DNA from: Brachypodius melanocephalos
Taxonomy: Eukaryota; Chordata; Aves; Passeriformes; Pycnonotidae
DNA length: 64,000 bases
Direction of reading: 5' to 3'
Assembly: GCA_013398615.1 (NCBI GenBank)
Contig: VZSR01003798.1
Coordinates: 9,299,542 to 9,363,541 of the forward strand
How positions within the stretch are numbered: position 1 is the stretch's first letter; every line of letters starts with the position of its first letter. The position numbers were made by a program, and so were the translations under genes. The notes beneath the pieces are model-generated. The model was not told the DNA's origin, made no database searches, and worked only from the letters and a program-made list of their open reading frames with translations. Shown piece after piece: positions 55,011 through 64,000 of this stretch.

Positions 55011-58000
55011 TGTCCATTTTGTGATCAATGTTATACTTAACAAATTTTATCAAGTTACTTGAAATATTACTGCAGACTTTTATTTACCTTTGTAATAACA
55101 CTTTCATAAATGTTTATAGTGTACTAGGTACAAATTTATTAAATAGAATCTATTTTTATATTCAATTTAGCGTGCAGTGTTTATCTAAAACCAAGCTACT
55201 GTAACTTGTGGTCATTTTTTAAATGGTTATCAAAATTCCTTCAGAGTGTAATGAGAGATGTTTTGGGGTTTGTTTGAAGTTAGTATTTTAATTGACTTCT
55301 CCATTTCGAAGGACCTCCTGTAACCCTCTGTTTGTATTCCCACAACAAAAGCAAATATGCTTGCATTTTTCCATTAAATTATCATAACAAATTACATTTC
55401 AATTATTCTTCTCTTTGATACAGCAAAAAATAGCTCATGCTGGGTATAAGAAAGGTATCAATTAGAATGACTACATACTGTAGGTGTTTCTTAATTAGTA
55501 TAGGTTATCAGGGTAAACTGAAGATGTAGTAATTTGCCCTGCTGATGCTTAGAAATCCCCTATTTTAAAAGCCTGCTCACATTTTAAAGAGAATTTCAAA
55601 ATGTATCTTTTTTTCCTAGGCTTTTTCCTTTCTTTGGGATGGCATTTTGTTTCCAGTGATCCTGTGACGAGCAGAGAATTTTGCTGCTGGCTTAGGCACG
55701 GGGTGATTAAATCATACTTGTTGCAATTAATAGTTATGGGAGTTCTAAGCAAAAAGGTTTGGCTTGCTATTGTTCTGTGATGTTAGAAGGAGAAAGTCTG
55801 TCTGTTCTCTCAAGGATGTTTTGTATGCCTTTCAGATGTAGTATGTAACTGCTTATTTTTTAAGGTTGCTTCTTAGGTCTTTCAGATTTGAGCATCACAG
55901 TTCAGTTTGAGAATCTTGAGTTTTAAGATGAAAATAGTACAGAATCTGAATACAAATGTGTTTAACTTCTTTTACAAAAATGCCCTGCATGTTTATATTC
56001 CAGGACAACTGGCCAGGTAGAATGCATTTCAGCTCTTGGTATGCAGGCCTGTGTTGTGACTTGAGACTTTCACAGGCACTCTAATGGGAGACTTCTGAAT
56101 TTCTTGGTGGCTTTCATGTTGCCCATAAATCCAAGCCCACTTCCTCTCTAGTGAGGTGGGTTTGTCATCGTCAGTGGGAGCAAGCTGAGGCCATGAGAGA
56201 CTGCTGGTGCCTAAACAAACACAGGCCGTGGTTAAGTTCAAGGGCCAAATTCCAAGCTCTTAGCTGAGGAAATAGCTGTGGCCTTGTCTGCAAAGGAAAG
56301 TTTTTACTAGTTGTCCTCTAAGCCCCAAGTGGAGGCTTTTTTTTTTTTTTCCCAGTGATGAGTGGCTGTTTCTGGTTAGCTTAAGCATTTTCCGGAATTC
56401 CACAAGGTAAAAAAGAAGCACATTGAGTCCTGTGTAAGAGGTACTTACACAAGTGTTTAAGCCAATACATCAAGTTGATTCAATCCTTGGGCAAGTTCAG
56501 AAGCCAACCCAGCTTACAGATTTGATCTGTGAAAGTAAACATCCAGCTATCTTGTAGGACATCCCTGACCATTCAGGCAGCAGCTAAGGGCTCATCATCT
56601 CATTGCTGTGGACCAAATGGAACTTTTCCAAATATTCCATCTGAGGTGGGTTCAAGAGCTTCTCTGTAGTTGCTCTCCCAAATGCCACACTCAGTGACAA
56701 TGTGCAAAGTGCTTTCAAAATTTGAAAATGTAACTTTTTGCAACATATTTTATTTCTGTTGCCTTGTTCAGTGTTGTGTCAATAACTCTTACTGTCAATT
56801 TCCACATCTTTTAACAAATTCCCTGTGTTTAAAAGCTCAGTGGTTTCAATGCAGAGTGAAGTATTTCCTGATCCTATGAATTTAATTTAGAAGCTGGGGC
56901 CACACTGCTGAAGAGGGACCACCTTCCACTTGACTGACTGCTCTTGTCTTGCTCTTTCAGTTGTGTCATATTGGGCAACTTCAGGGACCAAAACTGAAAT
57001 GTAAGTAAGAATGTGAAGGTAGGTAAAGATTCAGTTAAATCCTTGCTTGCCTAATGCTTATTGTGTGTCTCGTTGCAGTGACAACTCCAGAGAGCTCCAA
57101 AGGTGCCAAGGATTTTAAGTTTTGCTTAATGAAAATCAGCAGTAGAGGCCAAGAGAGAAGATCTACATCAAAACAGCAGCAATCATTCCCTGGTGAGTAA
57201 AGTTTAAGTTGCAAGATCATCCTTAGCCCAAGAATCAACAACTCCTAGTCAAAAGTGTTCCTCAGCCCTCCTTCCAATGTCAGTAGGAAAGAATGAAGCA
57301 ATTAACAGAGTAGCATAGGGGGTGGCAACTCTATCAGATTGTGAAAGCCTTTCAAGACTGCTATGATTAAATTCAAGTTCCCAAAGTATAACTTGTGGAT
57401 ATGCAACTAACAAGATCTCTGGCTTGCTTGGATTCCCAGGCTTTACTTACCACCTTTGCAATTTCAAATCTCCTTTGGCCCCTACCTCTTACTTTACTTT
57501 ATAGTTGGAACTTTCCTCTGAGGTTTGAAGGTCTACTGTATCATGTCCCTTTTCCCATAAAGTCTCAAGCTGGGTATACTTCCCAGAAGTATTGAGATAC
57601 ACAGTCACATATATATGTATATTTCAGTCATTCATCCTTAAAATTTGCTGTCAAAGCTATTCTTCTGCTGTTGGAACTCTGTTCTCATGTTTCCCTTTGT
57701 TCTGTGGAAGTTGCTAAGATTTCCCATTGAAATTTATTTTTCTCTTTTGTGCAGATTCACTGCAGTCCTGTCTCCCACAGTGTGGATGGCTTACAATGGA
57801 GACGATGGCAACCTGGCAGTGATACAGGAGCACATTACTTGCAGCTGTAGTGAGATTTCACCCAGCATTCTGATGCAGAGGAATTGCACTTCCAAATTAA
57901 TCATGCTCCTCTCTGTTCTTGTTGCTTGGGTAAATATTTCACTCTTGTGTAGACTTTGATGATGATCTATGTGAGAACCAAGGTTCTTCATTTCCTTCTT

Positions 58001-60587
58001 GTACATGCTTACCTACCAGGCAAGCTTTTGAGTCCAATGCCTTTTTCACACTTGATAAAATGAGTCTGTTTCCATCATGTAGCATTGCTCCTTTGTAAAT
58101 CTGAATACAAGTAAAGAAATCCATGTCTATTGCCAAATGTTCTGGCTGAATTCCATCCCTGGTGTTCTGGCTTCATCCAGATGACGAATGTTCCCTGTCA
58201 GCCTGCAGCCTAGTGAGAGGGGACAATGGTACAGAAATCCTGTAATTATCTGATCAACTTTGCTTAGAATGTTAAGCAAAGGCAATTCTTTAATACTCTG
58301 GCTTTACTATAGCTGTTAATTACCATGTGCAAATGCAATTTGTACAGCAAAACCGAGTAGAGGAAACATTCACTTGTAAGTTACTTTACTCCCCTCTAGT
58401 GGTCTCATACTACACGTACGTTTATGTAACACTTCATCACCATACGTTTAAGGACAGTGTTAGTATTCTGTAAAAACCAAAAGTCTTCTGATAACTTCTT
58501 CCTTCTGCTCCTCTTCTCTTTCTACAGAGAAACCTCTTCTCTGCAGAAATGAATTGGGATTGGGATTCTTGCCAATGTAGCTCTCTAAGTGAAATTGTTC
58601 TTTATATGTTGGCTTTAACTGAAGGCCAAACTGTACCCCCAGCTTTAAAATCTGTTATGTGCAGAAAAATCTGAAAACTATGTAGTAAACGTTTATTTTC
58701 TGTGCCCTCCAAGGTGTTCACAGGGGGTGTTGGTGCCAATGTCACAGTGACTTAAACTGCAGCCAGGGCTGTAGAAACAGCAGCAGAACCCAGTCCTAAC
58801 TGCAGCGCTGCTCTGTGTGTGTTCTGTGGCACGTGCCAGCTTTTGGTGTGTGTCTAGCAGTGTTTGGGCCTGTGGAAGGTGTGGGACATAAGGAGCCTGT
58901 CAGATGACTGGGTTCCTCCTTTAAACTTGCCAGTTGGCCATTTTGTGTACTGTGCAGCTTTCATGAGGTGGAAAACAGGCAAGAACTTACAGGATCAGAA
59001 TGGAAACTTTTTCTTTTCCTGTATATCCCTGGTTTGTTGCTCAGGTACTGATGTTGTAATCCAGGTGTGCAGCACAAGCTACATTTAGCAACAGTTATTG
59101 GGTAGTGTGCTTGTCTAACTTTTCTTTTCTTCCTGGAGTCTGTATTTTACATAGAAATGACTTGCTAATTTCCTTGGAGAAGATAGGCTAACTACTAAGA
59201 GACTTATCATCTGTTTCTGCTTAGGCAGAGGGTATAAAGAAAAATGTAGATAGAGGATTCACTTCTCAGAAGTTAGTTGCTCTTTTCAGACTTCCCACTA
59301 GAAGCATTTCCTTTTTCTTCTAGAATGCTGTGGACTAATATTTTGAAGAAAATAAAGAGGAATAAAAGGAGTATAGAGCCAATAAAGAAAATGTTGACAA
59401 TTTTCCATTAGAAAAAATACAGTTCTTCTAAAATATCTCACAGAATTGTGTTTGTCTTCATATTTAGTTATGAGAGAAAAATGGAAACATTCCAAGAATC
59501 AAAACATTTTAACACTCTTTGACTGGAACCTTTTGTTTTAAAATGAGTCTTGGTTTGTCAACTTTTGCAGCTCTAAAAAGCCAAAATTGAAACAAAACAG
59601 TTTAAGAGATCAAAATCCAGCCTTTTTTCCACGTGATTTTTCTTTTGTGAAAAACTTAAGTATCTCAGTTTCCTTCCAAACTGGAAGGAAACCAAATGTG
59701 AAAAGTAAAATCCTTCATAAAACGTAACTCCTGTCTTCCTGCAGTGCTCTTACAAGAGATTATTTGCCTGTGTCAGCGATGCATGCTACAATAACCAATT
59801 GCTGGGGAAACTATTTCCTACACTTCTCAAGATTGTTCCCTTTAGGTCATTAGCAGATAGTTCTAATAAACATGAGCTGAGCCAGTGGAGGCTTTGACTC
59901 TATTTATCATTGCGGATGTCTGAGCAGTCCCTGTGGGAAGCTGTGACCAATTCATCAGCCAGGGAGTTTAACTTGTTCCTAACTCTTCTCTTGAACAGCA
60001 GTGTCAGCAGTCAAACTAAATCAAAATCATTCACATATCCACATGTAGGAAGCAGGTAAGGCATGCAGTGTTGAAATAAAATCATCTGTATAGCTGTAAA
60101 AAGCACACAGGCAGGCAGCTGGTGCAGAAGTTGCTTTACTCAATGAGCTGGCAGGGGCTGCCTTAGGGAGTGTGTGGGCCTGAGCAGGGCAGGATCTGCT
60201 GTTGCTTGGGCACCCTGCCTGACACCTGGCACTTCTGCAGGTGAGCCCAACCCAGCACTCTACTCCAGCACTGCAGTGCAGGCACTGGGGCTGAGCTGAC
60301 ACACGTTTCCCTGCCTTCTTCAGTGGTATTGCTGTTATTCTTTGTGGGTTCCATTTGTTAGCTCTCTGCATCCAGTCTGTGTTGTAGTCCCCTAATCTTG
60401 CAATTCCAGGCATATGCTCTAGTACCTTCCTCCAAGGAGCAGATGTAGTTATTTAAGAGCTTAACACGTGAGTCAGAGTAGGACTGCAGGGTTCTTGTGC
60501 TTAGGAGAACAGGGAAGTTGGCCAGTATGAATTCACATTCAGTGACTGTGGGTTTCTGAAACAGAAAATCTTTTTAAACACTGTGCC
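55011..60587. other. Intergenic sequence downstream of CEP152
   Basis: No exon with recognisable homology on either strand; open frames are short. In mammals FBN1 follows CEP152 in this orientation, so this is probably the FBN1-side spacer. A T-run lies at about 56338-56350. Confidence 0.6.
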
Positions 60588-60589
60588 TC

Positions 60590-60830
60590 ATAGAAGTATC
60601 AGAGAGGAGTGACTGAATAGATTCCAGTAGAATCTGGAGCTCTGGAGGTCATCTGGACCCACATGCACTGAATAAGCTGGGTCACCTAGAGCCAGGTGCC
60701 CAGGGTTTGGAATATCTCCAAGGATGGAGACTCCTCAGCCTCTATGGCACAACCAGTTCCAGTGCTCAGTGACCTCCACAAATCTCTGAGTATAACTGAT
60801 AAATACTTGCTAAAATCCCCAATAATGAGA
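60590..60830 (-). mobile_element. CR1 LINE 3'-end fragment (degraded, reverse orientation)
   Basis: Read on the + strand this carries antisense CR1 landmarks: GGAGGTCATCTGGACCC, then GGGTCACCTAGAGCCAGG, TTTGGAATATCTCCAAGGA, GGAGACTCC and TTCCAGTGCTCAGTGACC. This is the characteristic end of the CR1 reverse-transcriptase frame and 3' UTR in avian genomes. Many substitutions and small indels make it an old 5'-truncated copy. CR1 ends typically carry short ATTCTATG-like repeats; here CATAGAAG near 60590 may be the relic. The edges are approximate. Confidence 0.8.
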
Positions 60831-63800
60831 GACATTCTGCTACCCTTAATAATTATTCTCTTCCCTTTTTGTAGTTTGAGAAGAATGAGACTGTTGACAA
60901 GAAAAACAGATCTTAAAATTACTGTGCCAGAGGCCCGATCCAAAAGCTGTAAGATCCTGCTATTGCAAATGCAGTTCTGGAGTAACCCAAAGGAGTAACC
61001 CAGGTCTTCTTCCTGCACATGTTTCTGCCTTGCTGTCCAAATGTCTTTTCAATGCTGCTGCACCTTGCCTAGACCTGGTGTCAAAGGCAGTGGCCAGTTG
61101 TCTGGAGCTTGTTTTCTGTCCTGTTCATACACTGCAATAGGCCAGTCTTACTGGGCCTTCCTGAGAGCTCCTGGAGTAGGAACAACCTTATAAATTAAAT
61201 CACCACATGCTGAATGCTTTCTTGCAGAAGTGTTGGTAACTGGGGAACATATTTTGCTGATCATCTGAAGAACAGCAGCTTCTACACCTGGCAGCTGCCA
61301 GATGTTGTTCTTGACACACAGCTCTCTGCTGATAGCTCAGGAGCAGGGCTGAACAGTGCAGATTCCGATGGGTTTATAGCTGGGATTTGCAGATTAACAC
61401 TCTATTGTACTCTGCAGCATCTTCCTGGGCTACATCCCACCTGCATTCATCATGAATGGGGAATTCTTCAGGTTTTCTTTCTACTCTGGTCCTTCAATAA
61501 CAGTTAACAGTATTTAGTTCCAAATGTGTAAGAAGAGCTCTCTTATCCAGCATCAGATTTGGTTAAGCACAGGACTAACATTTGCCATATTATGGGTGTA
61601 GCCAGTGGTATAATTGATAATATTCAATTTAAAGTGTTTAGACTTTATTTTTTCCTTTTCTTTATTTTTTACCTGCAAATGGTATTATACAGTTTTTGAC
61701 TGCAGGAAGGGGAAGGACAGCTTGTGAAATAAATCTGTCAAAGCAGGGTAAGTAGCTACCAGGGTTGTCTAAATCAACTGCTCTTAAAATGTAGTTTGTG
61801 ATGGGGGAAAGGTGGAAACAAAACAAAAAGAAGTAACTCAGAAAATGGCAGTTAGATTTCAAGTGCTGAACTGCCCTAGAAGAAACAACTTTTTCAGGAT
61901 TCCATGGGGAATGACTGTTATTGGCACATGCATATCACTGATCTGCTGAACTGATATAATGGTACAGTTGTTTTTATAAGACATTTAGCTCTGAATTTGA
62001 CACTCTTGGACATGTGTATTAGAGCATGAAACATATGTGAATTCTGAAGGCTTATTTTTTACAAGTTTCAGTAAATTCAAAAAGCAGTTATTTCTTGGTT
62101 TAGGGAACACTTCTGGAATTTTGCTTTGTATTTTCACTGTGCAGGACTCTGAATTTTTAGTCAGCAAGACTGCACAGGCTTTTTGTTCTTAGTTCCCTGT
62201 TTGTGACAAAAGCCCAAGTAGGTAAAGAGCCTCATGACCAATGAATGCAGAGGATTGAATACTTTGAAGAGGAGGAAAGACTTTGTAGCCAGCGGTATGG
62301 AAGGAATTGTTTCTGGTTCTCCATAAAGCTTTCAAATCCATGTAATAGGCTTTTTCAGAAATTTCACTGCTCTAGCTTAGCTTAACTGATGGAATAGCAT
62401 TTACCACACTGAAGTCAGGGTATGCTCTGAACTCCACTGAAATAAGTGGAGAGGAAAAAAGATATCTTGGTCTTGGCCTAGGCTTGTAGTGCCAAGAGAA
62501 GCTTCTCCAGATCATTGCAGTGCAGGGAAACTCTGTTTTCCCAATAGTTTATCATGAAATGTGTCCAGACTGGAGCCTCTGAAAGATTTCCTTATCTTAA
62601 AAAGGCACCATGAATCTCCTTATTTACATCATCCACTTTTCAGCCATAAAATTACACTTCCTTCCTTTTACTGATGAACAGGAGTGGGAAAAGTCAGCCT
62701 TAATATATATCCATATATCTATAGATAGATAGATATAGATGTCCTTTTTCCCAAGGATCTTCTGTCAAGTATTTTTCCGCGGCTCTCCCTCATGGGTTTC
62801 AAATGACATTTCCTCTGCTGACTCTGTGCCTGTTCAACCTTCATTCTTATTTGTCTGAAGTTATTGTGGTATTTTTCTTGGTATTGAAAGGAGTTCACGA
62901 AGCTAGAAAAAGTGTTCAGCATCTTTATTTCAAATTTGTAAAGTGTCAAAACCTGACTCTTTAAAAAAGAAATGTAGCAGCACAATCTCTTCTGAACTCC
63001 ACCCCATTCATCACAGTAATAGCAATTTTGGGTGGATCTGGTGTTGATAATTTGTAAACCATTGGGGACGTTCTAGAGGCAGTAATTCTGTTTTTTAAAA
63101 AAAGCTGAAAAGATTTTTTTATTGTTGGAACTTTTTCCCCCATTTAAACATAATATGAATAATTTGTAAAAGTTACTGTAATTTTATGTGTTCTAAGGAA
63201 TAGATTTTAACTCTATCCCTGTATCTTAATTTTCTGTAGGAGAGAAAAAAAGTGTTTTCAACCTTCAAAAAACATAAAGACCTTTCTTCCTGTCCCTTCT
63301 CATTCCCACTTTGATCCACAGTATGTGGAATCTATTGCAACTTCCTCCTCAAATAGCTTCTTTTACTTAATTTGGCTACTGTTAAAATGAGTATATTTTT
63401 TAATTAGCTGCTATTTTTATTTCCTGTTTCCTTATAAGTAAAGGCAACTTGATTTTATCCTAAAAAATAGCCATGAAGCATCTATGTACTGCAAATCAAT
63501 CAGTTTGCCATGAATTGAGCCAATGCCTGAATGAGAAGGGGCTAAAAATGAAACAGAATACTCTGTGAGTTAATAGGAAGTTTTCTATTGGTGTCTGTGG
63601 GCTGAATTTACCCAAGTAACTGTACTGGAAGTGCACAATGCAATATATTAAAGATGTATGTATTAATAAATGGATCATGTTCTAGCTAATGTGATGTATA
63701 AAGACCTTGCATCTGGATGGACATTTTGAGGCAATGAAGGCTGGCTGCTGAAACTTGTGAACCTGATAAAATAACGCCCCAGTGATCTTCAGTAAGTAAA

Positions 63801-64000
63801 TTTTAATACTTCCAACAGATGAAGTGGGAGGGAAATCCCCAAATGATTTTATACCCGGTAAGAAATCACAGACTCTAGATGAGTTTGTCTCAGTTTACTG
63901 GTATCTAGAAAACCTGAGGAAATGAAGTCAGCCTTTTGCAAGTTACTGAATAAAGGAAAGTGCAGATCCGAGCTGTTCTGAACTCTTTACTGGCCAGAGA
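60831..64000. other. Intergenic sequence to window end
   Basis: No recognisable exon or RNA gene. It contains a TATA/TAGA-rich simple repeat at about 62703-62740 and scattered A/T runs. It is presumed to be sequence upstream of FBN1, based only on mammalian gene order. Confidence 0.55.
62703..62740. repeat. (TA)n/(TAGA)n simple repeat
   Basis: Imperfect TATATA followed by AGATAGATAGATATAGAT. Confidence 0.8.

Noticed and set aside
55011..64000. FBN1 first exon or other downstream gene
   Set aside because: Expected from mammalian gene order, but no CpG island, signal peptide or EGF/TB-domain coding sequence is visible before the window ends.

Overview
This is a vertebrate nuclear genomic window, most likely from a bird. 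It holds two complete multi-exon protein-coding genes in tandem on the + strand, with ordinary GT-AG introns. The avian call rests on a chicken-repeat-1 (CR1) LINE 3'-end fragment, an otherwise low density of interspersed repeats, short introns and two CpG-island promoters. A reptile such as a crocodilian or turtle is not excluded. I see no bacterial, plasmid, phage, CRISPR or viral content.

Layout. Positions 1-3330 are intergenic and non-coding, with one striking perfect hairpin. About 3340-3900 is a CpG island and the likely SHC4 promoter. SHC4 (ShcD/RaLP, an adaptor of receptor tyrosine kinases) occupies 4489-30214 as 12 coding exons. I joined them by homology and splice phase into one open frame of 632 codons plus stop. 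About 30215-33100 holds the SHC4 3' UTR and a short intergenic spacer. About 33100-34070 is a second CpG island and the likely CEP152 promoter, with an overlapping E-box/CRE, an RFX X-box and several CCAAT boxes. CEP152 (centriole-duplication scaffold) occupies 34980-54779 as 27 coding exons, one open frame of 1750 codons plus stop, with a poly(A) signal at 54973. From about 55000 to 64000 I see no gene, only a degraded CR1 fragment and simple repeats.

The two genes have unrelated roles. SHC4 couples activated receptor tyrosine kinases to GRB2 through its PTB and SH2 domains and its YxN motifs. CEP152 recruits PLK4 and CEP63 at the proximal end of the parental centriole. Their tandem order SHC4 then CEP152 matches the mammalian order, in which FBN1 follows CEP152, so the final 9 kb is probably the space upstream of FBN1. 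The intronic mammalian gene EID1 is not recognisable here.

I found no previously undescribed molecular system. The most useful second-look items are two consensus RFX X-boxes (one in the CEP152 promoter, one perfect palindrome inside an SHC4 intron), a 14-bp-arm hairpin at 1581-1615 carrying a miR-103/107-like seed, a symmetrical 180-nt CEP152 exon, a 222-codon intronic ORF, and two homopolymer trouble spots (one containing an N gap). Exon boundaries were read by eye from splice consensus, reading-frame continuity and remembered vertebrate SHC and CEP152 sequences. Untranslated ends and transcription starts are inferences.
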